Assembly: GCA_020844525.1 (NCBI GenBank)
Contig: JAJGAH010000021.1
Coordinates: forward strand, 1 to 13,051
Length of the DNA: 13,051 nt
Source of the DNA: Eubacterium sp.
GTDB lineage: Bacteria; Bacillota; Clostridia; Lachnospirales; Lachnospiraceae
Reading direction: 5' to 3'
Shown piece after piece: positions 7,689 through 13,051 of this stretch. A model generated the notes under the pieces. The model ran no database searches and was not told where the DNA came from. It saw only the letters and a program-made list of their open reading frames with translations. The first letter of the stretch is position 1, and each line of letters opens with the position of its first letter. The translations under genes were made by a program, and so were the position numbers.

Positions 7689-8978
7689 TTACCTGTCTTT
7701 GCTTTCGCCCTTCAGCTCTTCCTTCTGATCATCCTTGTCCGCAGGCGGTGCAACGTGCAGCTTGATTTTTCCGACCCGGTGTCCCTCCATCTCCAGAATC
7801 CGGATTGTCATATTTTCATAATGGTACACATCACCGCGGGAAGGAACCTTTCCTGCAACTTCCAGGACCCAGCCGCTGACCGTAATAGAATCGTGCTCCC
7901 GCTCGCAGCCGATCTCATCGAAGAGTTTTTCCAGATTGGCGGAACCCTCCACGACATAATCCCGGTCGGTAATTTTATGAATCTCCTGGACAATTTCGTC
8001 GTGCTCATCCCAGATCTCCCCGACCAGCTCCTCGAGGATATCCTCCATGGACACAATACCAACTGTTCCGCCGTATTCATCTACCACGACGGCCAGATGG
8101 ATCTTCTTCTGCTGCAGTTCACGCAGCAGTTCGTCTATTTTCTTGTGCTCTGTGATAAAGACCGTCGGACGAATGATACCGTCAATCGGCTTCTCCGTTC
8201 CGAAAATCTTGTTGTAGAAATCCTTCTCATAGAGAATACCTGTAATATGGTCCATGTCTTCCTTATATACAGGCAGTCTGGAATACCCGGTCTGTGCAAA
8301 AATATCCGCAATTTCCTGATTGGAGGTTCCATATTCGACACCGACGATATCCACCCTCGGTGTAAGAATATCCTCTGCCTCCTGGTCCGGAAACTCAATG
8401 GAATTCCGGATCAGATCACTCTCCTCCTCACCGATGCTGCCTCCGGTTTCTGCCTCATCGACAATCGTCAGCAGCTCCTCGTCCGTGATGGGCTGTTTTT
8501 TCTCCCCCTTGATCAGCTTCGCCAGAAACTTCTTCCAGAGTCCAAACAGGAAATTCACCGGTGTCAGCACAACCATAAAGCACTGCAGCAGCGGCGCGGA
8601 AATCATCGCAAACTGCTCCGGAAATTCCGTCGCCATGCTCTTCGGAGAAATTTCACCGAAGATCAGAAGAACAAGTGTAGTCACCAGCGTAGCCGTTCCG
8701 GAGCCTGCATCCTCGCCCAGCAGTCTGACAAAAATAACCGTGGCAAGAGAGGTGGCACCGATATTCACCACGTTATTGCCCACCAGAATCGTAGAGAGAA
8801 GACTGTCATAATGATCCAGCAGCTTCACCACCAGCGCGGCTCTCCGGTCTCCCTTTTCCGCCATGTTTTTCATACGGATGTGATTCAGAGATGCAAATGC
8901 AGTCTCCGTAGCTGAAAAATAAGCAGACAGAACCACGCATAAAACGATAATTACAATGCTTCCGATGTTTTTTTCCAT
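7689..8978 (-). CDS. Hemolysin-family DUF21/CNNM membrane protein with CBS pair and CorC domain
   Basis: 429 residues. Proteins of this architecture are inner-membrane CNNM/CorC-type proteins linked to divalent cation (Mg2+ or similar) efflux or homeostasis; 'hemolysin' is a historical name. The DUF21 membrane domain covers about 1-150, with hydrophobic segments near 6-22, 60-87, 96-110 and 125-148, the signature FSATETAFAS (21-30), and GEISPKS (108-114). Two CBS domains follow (about 205-262, with TPRVDIVGV, and about 270-325, with VVDEYGGTVGIVSMEDILEELVGEI). The CorC/HlyC transporter-associated domain covers about 338-412 (DYVVEGSANLEKL). The tail is charged. ATG 8978 has only a modest AGGA 10 nt upstream. 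It lies between the glycosidase-like gene and dgt, with no obvious functional tie to either. Confidence 0.95.
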   Translation of the reverse strand: MEKNIGSIVIIVLCVVLSAYFSATETAFASLNHIRMKNMAEKGDRRAALVVKLLDHYDSLLSTILVGNNVVNIGATSLATVIFVRLLGEDAGSGTATLVTTLVLLIFGEISPKSMATEFPEQFAMISAPLLQCFMVVLTPVNFLFGLWKKFLAKLIKGEKKQPITDEELLTIVDEAETGGSIGEEESDLIRNSIEFPDQEAEDILTPRVDIVGVEYGTSNQEIADIFAQTGYSRLPVYKEDMDHITGILYEKDFYNKIFGTEKPIDGIIRPTVFITEHKKIDELLRELQQKKIHLAVVVDEYGGTVGIVSMEDILEELVGEIWDEHDEIVQEIHKITDRDYVVEGSANLEKLFDEIGCEREHDSITVSGWVLEVAGKVPSRGDVYHYENMTIRILEMEGHRVGKIKLHVAPPADKDDQKEELKGESKDR

Positions 8979-9029
8979 AAAAATAATATTCCTGAATTTC
9001 TGTGTTCCGTTTAAACCGTAACAGAATTA

Positions 9030-9056
9030 ATATAGCACGAAAAAAGGAATTCGCAA
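9030..9056 (-). promoter_or_regulatory. Weak candidate promoter for the CorC-like gene
   Basis: On the minus strand TTGCGA is followed after about 15-17 bp by TATATT/TATTAA, each matching consensus at 4 or 5 of 6 positions depending on register. It lies between the upstream terminator hairpin and the start at 8978, the right place for a separate promoter. Confidence 0.3.
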
Positions 9057-9057
9057 C

Positions 9058-9109
9058 TATAAGAAAAACGGCATTCGATTCCGTATAAGAAGACCGGCAT
9101 CCGATTCCG
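9058..9109. repeat. Tandem 26-bp duplication downstream of the glycosidase-like gene
   Basis: 9058-9083 and 9084-9109 are adjacent copies that match at 23 of 26 positions. Both start TATAAGAA and end CGATTCCG. The second copy forms the left arm and loop of the adjacent terminator hairpin; the first copy has no such partner. Confidence 0.85.
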
Positions 9110-9125
9110 GATACCGGTCCTTCTT
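9087..9125 (-). terminator. Hairpin terminator after the glycosidase-like gene
   Basis: GACCGGCATCCG (9092-9103) pairs with CGGATACCGGTC (9108-9119) with one mismatch around a 4-nt loop. AAGAA/TTCTT extends the stem past a one-base bulge. On the minus strand the hairpin is followed by TATACGG and, about 20 nt further, TTTTTC, so the T-tract is displaced. It lies about 80 nt past the stop at 9205. Confidence 0.6.
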
Positions 9126-9204
9126 CAGTTATTACATCATGATGCTTAATACTTTAAAAATGGTGGAACAGGAAAGAAATGAACTGAGGTAGAAAGCTTC
9201 AATA

Positions 9205-11361
9205 TCAGAAAGTCAGCACTGCCTTCCTCGTATCCGGCGATAAGATCACCTTTCTGTCCTCTGATACGACTCCATCCTGCGACTCCGGCAGGTGGGTCTG
9301 GAACCATGGAAGATCGAGTATGATACTGCCCTCCGGTTCATCTCCTGTGCAGGAAAAAATCAGCTTTCCGCCTTTATATTGCAATGAAAAATCCAGATAC
9401 CTGTTGTCATTGACATTGACATGTTTCCAGGATACAACTGCATCCTCGTGCATCCAGTGATCCGGAATGCCCCTTCCGATGATTACAGTTCCATCAACAG
9501 CCACCGACACACACGCCTGCAGAATAGCCTGCTTCAGAAAAGAAACGCCCCAAAGCTCATAATTTCCGTAAGATTCCTGTGGCAGGTACATTCCGTCCCA
9601 TGCATCACGGCCCTTGCTCTCAAAAGCCTCCGACCACATAAAGGGCGCGCACTGATGATGGTACAGGAATTCCACGTTGCGGAATGTCTCCTGCCTGTGC
9701 CCATCCGAAGCAAGGCACTGGAGACCCGCTGCGGCATTGTAAACGCTCCCATAAGTGTTTTTTCCCCACCAGGCACCCCAGCTTCCCTGTGGAATCTGCC
9801 GGATATCACGCTGGCGGAGCGCGGCATCAAGTGAAGCATCAAAATATTCCTTCCAGGTCCCACCATTTTTGAAGCCATGAAGATACGCACCCCACGGGAA
9901 AGTAGAAAGAGCCGCAGAATAAGGTACCCAGGAATAAAAGGATCCCGCTACATATCTCTGATAGCTGCTGTCATCCATAGCACCACGATAATAGTTCAGA
10001 TTATTTCTTTTCATCTGCTCATCCAGTGCCCGATTGAGATCATCGTTCAGTGAATCCATCTCTGCCTCAGCCCATTTCAGCTCACCTGTCTGTCCAATCC
10101 GCCTGCAGATATACGCGTAAGCTGCCAGTCCGTGCAGAGCACACCAGTTATCAGCCAGCAGATAATCCCCATCATCTGACCAGTTTTCAAAATCCTCACC
10201 CTTTTTCATCAGCCCGGGATGTGGACCATCTGTCACACGAAAAGCGTGTATATTGTGCGCAGCCTTACGCAGGAAGGAAAAACGCGCATCGTCAAACCAC
10301 GTTGTATCGCCTGTATTCTGAAGATACTGCGCGTAAGGAAGAAGGAACTTCCCAATCGTGTCCATGTAATTTAAGCCATCCCAGTCACCCGTATCAGCTG
10401 TATTCATCTTTTGATAATTCTCTGATGTGAGAACCTGCTTTGCAAGATAATAATCACCTTCCCGCATCAGCTCATCCAGCATATTCGGAACATCATGTGG
10501 AAATTCCCGGTCATAGGACTGGATTCTTGCCGGATTGTTACTGCCAGAACGCATCTGCACCTCCGCACCTTCCTGAACAACCGCATTGCGAAGTGCAATC
10601 TGTGCCGACCTGAACATGTTTGTGATACCCTCGTCCGGCAGTTGTATCGGATGCGTCAGATGCGCAGTGACCTGATCGTAGTAAGTTGTTATTTTCTGGT
10701 AATTCTCTTCAAAAGAACCATATTGCTCCCGAAGAACAGACTGCACCGGCTCCCCGCAGGCAGTTGAAACAAATTCAAAAATTTTCCAGCATCCCGGTTC
10801 CAGTGAAAAATTATAGGCCATTCCAAGATCATTCTCATGGTCCGGCCACTGGCCAAGGGGCACATGGACCTCAGGACTTGCATTGATTAACAGTGTCCCA
10901 TTCTGTCTTGCTGCAAACTCATTGTCGACCTGAACCTTTGAAAAAACAAGCGTTGCGGAATCTTCATCATTTCTGCGGGCGAAATGCTGGATTGTGATCC
11001 GGAATCCGTGTGCCCGCCAGATGGATACAGGGCAAGGCAGATATCCGTCCCTATAGTACCAGCTGATATTCTCTCTTCGATCGGCGGAGAACTCATCCGG
11101 AAAGTACTCCTTACCCCTTGTCTGGAGCACATATTGAATCAGCGCACCCTCACCCGGTGCCACTCCGCCTCCCATAAAGGTCCATGTCTTTGGATGATCA
11201 TAAACCATCCCGATGGTCAGCCACTTCAGCGTATCCGGCTGATACAGCACCTCTCCAATACCATGCACCCCATCGGGGCCTGTCACAGAACCATGCCGGA
11301 GATTGATGGGCTCGCTTTCTGCAAGCTCCTCCTGCGTCAATGTTGCCACAGCTGCGATCAT
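9205..11361 (-). CDS. Putative cytoplasmic six-hairpin glycosidase-like protein
   Basis: 718 residues, no signal peptide or membrane segment, so probably cytoplasmic. I do not recognise a named family. The layout suggests a carbohydrate-active enzyme: a beta-rich N-terminal region (1-230); a helical middle (about 240-620) like an (alpha/alpha)6 barrel with many aromatic and acidic residues; and a small beta-rich C-terminal region (about 624-718) resembling the end domain of GH65/GH78-type enzymes (IIGRGIPDHW). Candidate active-site acids lie in SYDREFPHDVPNMLDE (282-297), TADTGDWDGLNYMD (321-334), ENWSDDGDYLLADNW (392-406), WSEAFESKGRDAWDGM (576-591) and QESYGNYELWG (595-605), but the catalytic pair cannot be assigned. 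ATG 11361 has GGGAGGG 7 nt upstream. No transporter or regulator gene is adjacent; the gene is bounded by terminators on both sides. It could also be a lyase or phosphorylase of the same fold. Confidence 0.7.
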   Translation of the reverse strand: MIAAVATLTQEELAESEPINLRHGSVTGPDGVHGIGEVLYQPDTLKWLTIGMVYDHPKTWTFMGGGVAPGEGALIQYVLQTRGKEYFPDEFSADRRENISWYYRDGYLPCPVSIWRAHGFRITIQHFARRNDEDSATLVFSKVQVDNEFAARQNGTLLINASPEVHVPLGQWPDHENDLGMAYNFSLEPGCWKIFEFVSTACGEPVQSVLREQYGSFEENYQKITTYYDQVTAHLTHPIQLPDEGITNMFRSAQIALRNAVVQEGAEVQMRSGSNNPARIQSYDREFPHDVPNMLDELMREGDYYLAKQVLTSENYQKMNTADTGDWDGLNYMDTIGKFLLPYAQYLQNTGDTTWFDDARFSFLRKAAHNIHAFRVTDGPHPGLMKKGEDFENWSDDGDYLLADNWCALHGLAAYAYICRRIGQTGELKWAEAEMDSLNDDLNRALDEQMKRNNLNYYRGAMDDSSYQRYVAGSFYSWVPYSAALSTFPWGAYLHGFKNGGTWKEYFDASLDAALRQRDIRQIPQGSWGAWWGKNTYGSVYNAAAGLQCLASDGHRQETFRNVEFLYHHQCAPFMWSEAFESKGRDAWDGMYLPQESYGNYELWGVSFLKQAILQACVSVAVDGTVIIGRGIPDHWMHEDAVVSWKHVNVNDNRYLDFSLQYKGGKLIFSCTGDEPEGSIILDLPWFQTHLPESQDGVVSEDRKVILSPDTRKAVLTF

Positions 11362-11384
11362 GTCTTTGCCCTCCCTGATCTAAT

Positions 11385-11403
11385 TCATAGTATTTTACTA
11401 TGA
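11385..11403. promoter_or_regulatory. Operator-like palindrome upstream of the glycosidase-like gene
   Basis: TCATAGTA and TACTATGA are perfect 8-bp arms around TTT. The palindrome overlaps a possible -10 (TAAAAT, minus strand, 11392-11397) and ends 24 bp before the start codon. A TTGATT at 11413-11418 could be the -35, but the 15-bp spacer is short. Position and symmetry fit a repressor site; the regulator is not in the window. Confidence 0.5.
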
Positions 11404-11447
11404 TATGAATGTAATCAAACCTCTAAACGCTTTATAAGAACACATTT

Positions 11448-11469
11448 TGATACTTTTCTGGTACTTTTC
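11448..11469. repeat. 11-bp direct repeats upstream of the glycosidase-like gene
   Basis: TGATACTTTTC (11448-11458) and TGGTACTTTTC (11459-11469) are contiguous and differ at one base. A related TGTACTTTTTG occurs at 11501-11511. The 11-bp spacing is about one helical turn and the sites lie upstream of the putative promoter, so an activator-binding arrangement is possible. Confidence 0.45.
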
Positions 11470-11527
11470 AAACGATATCACAGCCACTGGCCTTCGTATA
11501 TGTACTTTTTGGGCAATAAATTGGATG

Positions 11528-11559
11528 AAAAAAGCTTTCCGCACAAGAAACGGAAAGCT
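11528..11559 (-). terminator. Rho-independent terminator of the DUF3793-flavodoxin unit
   Basis: AGCTTTCCG (11533-11541) and CGGAAAGCT (11551-11559) form a perfect 9-bp stem with a 9-nt loop. On the minus strand the stem is followed by a run of Ts (11528-11532). It lies about 70 nt after the flavodoxin stop. The plus side also carries CTTTT, so it may act in both directions. Confidence 0.85.
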
Positions 11560-11631
11560 CTTTTCGTGGCTATATGACAAACATCAGGTTATGCTAATTG
11601 GCATATATTTACTACATTCAGGATATACGCA

Positions 11632-12057
11632 TCAAGATGCAAGCGTTCTTCCCAGATCCCTGCAGTTTTCGATCTCCTCATCACCGGGTGCCTCATTTGC
11701 GATGACACTCTCAGAAGCAAGATTTGCTCCGGCTTCTCTGCTTTCGTCCTCCCAGGAACGCATCCATTCACCGTCGCCCCAGCCATAGGATCCGAACAGG
11801 GCGATCTTCTTCCCGGCAAGTGCCGGTTTGCAGTCATCCCACATCGGACGGAATTCGCTGTCTTCCAGTTCCTCTGCACCCATGGCAGGGCATCCAAAGG
11901 CAATGGCATCATAATTCGATACTTCTCCGGATGAAAAAGCATCCGCTGTCAGCAGCGTCGGATCTCCGCCTGCCGCCTTTACACCCTCAGCAACAGCATT
12001 TGCCATTGCTTCTGTATTGCCTGTGCTGCTCCAGTATACAACTGCTACTTTACTCAT
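11632..12057 (-). CDS. Short-chain flavodoxin
   Basis: 141 residues, the size of clostridial flavodoxins. It carries electrons through bound FMN, often replacing ferredoxin when iron is scarce. The phosphate-binding loop is S10-STGNT-E16. The segment around residues 55-66 (GCPAMGAEELED) corresponds to the isoalloxazine-contacting Met-Gly loop of the Clostridium beijerinckii protein. The segment GSYGWGDGEWM (89-99) carries the stacking tryptophan W93. The chain is acidic, as expected. ATG 12057 has GGGAG about 9 nt upstream. DUF3793 lies 123 bp upstream with no terminator between, so the two are probably co-transcribed; the gap holds 28-bp repeats. A perfect terminator follows. Confidence 0.96.
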   Translation of the reverse strand: MSKVAVVYWSSTGNTEAMANAVAEGVKAAGGDPTLLTADAFSSGEVSNYDAIAFGCPAMGAEELEDSEFRPMWDDCKPALAGKKIALFGSYGWGDGEWMRSWEDESREAGANLASESVIANEAPGDEEIENCRDLGRTLAS

Positions 12058-12102
12058 GAAATTTTCTCCCTTTCTTCATCTATTTGATAACAGCAATTTC
12101 AA

Positions 12103-12181
12103 TCGTGATCTGAAGTTGTCACATTTTTTATCGTGATCTGAAACCGTCACATTCAATATCATGAATTGAAACTGTCATTTT
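12103..12181. repeat. 28-bp tandem repeats between DUF3793 and flavodoxin
   Basis: Unit one (12103-12130) and unit two (12131-12158) both begin TCGTGATCTGAA and share GTCACATT; 22 of 28 bases match. A third, partial unit (12159-12181, beginning TCATGAATTGAA) runs to the DUF3793 stop codon. The array fills most of the gap and stops about 45 bp before the flavodoxin start. Confidence 0.8.
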
Positions 12182-12744
12182 CAGATCCTCTGTTTTTCCT
12201 GAACAACAAGCGATGAAAAATCCACTCCTGCTCTCAATTGCCTGACATAGACATCATGGCAATGCCTGTAACTGGAAAAAATTCTCTCTGCCATTTCTTC
12301 ATTTCCATATACCTTCCAGAACCCTGTCTTCTTGCACCGATTCGGGCCCTGCTCAATAAATCCTCTGACATCCTCCGGCGGATAGCTGAGAAACAACCCG
12401 ATTTCATGAGGAAACTCCGGGGAATGACGAAGCCTGTTCATCAGCTTCTGCAGCTGATGCATAAGGTCCTCCCGGGGATAACCGGCTGCATCCAGGATTT
12501 CTCTGGAATCTTTCTGTGAGAGATCCTGATACAGCATAGCCGGCCTGAATACATACAGCAGTGCCTTTCCATTGCAATATTTCAGGGGAAGCATGCAAAG
12601 CCCCTTCGGAACCAGGACTTTATTAAACCTGCGTATATCCCTGGCCATCTCAGACTGGTCGGAAAAATTACATGAAAACAGATTGCCTGTTTTCAGACGC
12701 GCCAATGTCGGTGAACAATGCTCGATAATTGTCTCTTCTGACAT
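12181..12744 (-). CDS. DUF3793 family protein
   Basis: 187 residues, soluble, function unknown. I recognise it as DUF3793 from HCSPTLARLKTGNLF (9-23), the central FPHEIGLFLSYPPEDVRGFIE region (111-131), C137 and WKVYGNEE (143-150), and the C-terminal YRHCHDVYVRQL (159-170). Conserved cysteines and histidines (C10, C25, C50, C57, C137, C162, H161/H163) could bind a metal or act in redox chemistry, but no standard cofactor motif is present. ATG 12744 has AAGGAG 9 nt upstream. The gene sits directly behind a good promoter with an overlapping palindrome and is followed by flavodoxin, a pairing I recall from other gut Firmicutes, often near iron-related genes. A role tied to flavodoxin use or iron limitation is inference from this context. 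Confidence 0.85.
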   Translation of the reverse strand: MSEETIIEHCSPTLARLKTGNLFSCNFSDQSEMARDIRRFNKVLVPKGLCMLPLKYCNGKALLYVFRPAMLYQDLSQKDSREILDAAGYPREDLMHQLQKLMNRLRHSPEFPHEIGLFLSYPPEDVRGFIEQGPNRCKKTGFWKVYGNEEMAERIFSSYRHCHDVYVRQLRAGVDFSSLVVQEKQRI

Positions 12745-12812
12745 AGTGGTTATCTCCTTCTGAAAGGAAGTTCAGGATATATAGTACAGATGTTTAATTT
12801 GTATTATTTTTT

Positions 12813-12826
12813 TTAGATATATCTAA
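12813..12826. promoter_or_regulatory. Perfect 14-bp palindrome at the DUF3793-flavodoxin transcription start
   Basis: TTAGATATATCTAA is its own reverse complement. It begins 9 bp downstream of the -10 element, so it would cover the transcription start, a typical repressor site. The TTAG...CTAA ends recall DtxR/IdeR-type metal-repressor boxes, but the centre differs and the assignment is inference. A second symmetric sequence, GCAAC-CA-GTTGC (12846-12857), lies in the promoter spacer. Confidence 0.55.
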
Positions 12827-12834
12827 CTATCCAC

Positions 12835-12863
12835 ACTTTATCATGGCAACCAGTTGCTGTCAA
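12835..12863 (-). promoter_or_regulatory. Sigma-A promoter of the DUF3793-flavodoxin unit
   Basis: On the minus strand TTGACA (12858-12863, perfect -35) is followed by exactly 17 bp and TAAAGT (12835-12840, 4 of 6 for the -10). It is the best promoter match in the window. It lies between the rubrerythrin terminator and the DUF3793 start, giving a leader of about 85 nt. Confidence 0.65.
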
Positions 12864-12900
12864 GAACGAAAATAAAGAACCGGAAACAGTACAAAAATGA

Positions 12901-12930
12901 GGGACCGGCCACAGTAATGTGGCCGGTCCC
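12901..12930 (-). terminator. Strong terminator after rubrerythrin
   Basis: GGGACCGGCCACA (12901-12913) and TGTGGCCGGTCCC (12918-12930) form a perfect 13-bp GC-rich stem with a 4-nt loop. On the minus strand it is followed by TCATTTTTG. It lies 65 nt after the rubrerythrin stop. The plus side has a later CTTTTTATT, so it may also block plus-strand readthrough. Confidence 0.88.
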
Positions 12931-12995
12931 GATTAAGCTTTTTATTGAATAATATTGATTTATGGTGGTGCCAGGAAACGTGGCATGGGGTTTAC

Positions 12996-13051
12996 TTAGT
13001 AGTTCTCTGCGCGAACCTCAAAGAAGGACTGTGGATGCTTACATACCGGAC
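12996..13051 (-). CDS. rbr: Rubrerythrin, C-terminal end only
   Basis: Only the last 17 complete codons, a partial one and the stop are inside the window. They read PVCKHPQSFFEVRAENY, and the partial codon completes as cysteine if a T precedes it. This is the C-terminal half of the rubredoxin-like iron site (CPxC) and the tail typical of rubrerythrins, non-haem iron peroxidases that protect anaerobes from hydrogen peroxide. The four-helix di-iron domain would lie to the right of the window. Another rubredoxin-tailed protein cannot be wholly excluded. Confidence 0.82.
   Translation of the reverse strand, partial: PVCKHPQSFFEVRAENY

Noticed and set aside
7668..8915. Plus-strand ORF of 415 codons antisense to the CorC-like gene
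   Set aside because: The opposite strand encodes clear DUF21, CBS and CorC domains; the plus frame is low-complexity His/Leu-rich and typical of an antisense shadow.
11467..11480. Possible CcpA cre site upstream of the glycosidase-like gene
   Set aside because: TTCAAACGATATCA fits only one half of the cre consensus; the left half has two mismatches at key positions. A catabolite-repression claim would be weak.
12901..12930. Long GC-rich inverted repeat considered as an insertion-sequence end
   Set aside because: There is no transposase or target duplication, and the perfect stem with a 4-nt loop 65 nt after a stop codon is best explained as a terminator.

Overview
The window looks like a chromosomal segment of a low-to-mid GC gut Clostridium-type Firmicute, most likely Lachnospiraceae. 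The evidence is the gene order dgt-dnaG-rpoD-trmK-Nif3-like-nucleoside kinase, a short clostridial-type flavodoxin next to a DUF3793 gene, and a rubrerythrin. This placement rests on remembered family and synteny patterns; no search was run. Every gene I can support is on the minus strand, so transcription runs from high to low coordinates.

In transcription order: (1) the last 18 codons of a rubrerythrin (12996-13051), closed by a strong 13-bp stem terminator (12901-12930). (2) A promoter (perfect TTGACA, 17-bp spacer, TAAAGT) with a perfect 14-bp palindrome just downstream, driving DUF3793 (12181-12744) and a flavodoxin (11632-12057), which ends at a terminator at 11528-11559. (3) A stand-alone 718-residue protein that looks like a cytoplasmic six-hairpin glycosidase (9205-11361), with its own palindrome and direct repeats upstream and a hairpin terminator downstream. 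(4) A DUF21/CBS/CorC membrane protein (7689-8978). (5) The replication/transcription 'macromolecular synthesis' cluster: dgt (dNTP triphosphohydrolase), dnaG (primase), rpoD (housekeeping sigma), trmK (tRNA m1A22 methyltransferase), a Nif3-like metal protein, and a TGS-type nucleoside kinase that runs off the left edge. dnaG-rpoD are 22 bp apart, rpoD-trmK overlap by 8 bp and trmK-Nif3 overlap by 20 bp, so translation is probably coupled there.

The most unusual feature is the number of short tandem repeats with unrelated units. A 24-bp unit x5 lies in frame inside trmK. A 16-bp unit x3 sits before the nucleoside kinase, GTAC-rich units before dgt, a 26-bp unit x2 after the glycosidase-like gene, and a 28-bp unit x~2.8 between DUF3793 and flavodoxin. 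A 17-bp sequence also occurs twice, 60 bp apart, before dnaG. No mobile element, CRISPR array, tRNA or rRNA was seen, and no gene-free stretch exceeds 300 bases. I see no clear new multi-gene system. The best candidates for new biology are the DUF3793-flavodoxin unit with its operator-like palindrome, the unassigned glycosidase-like protein, and the repeat-bearing TrmK.
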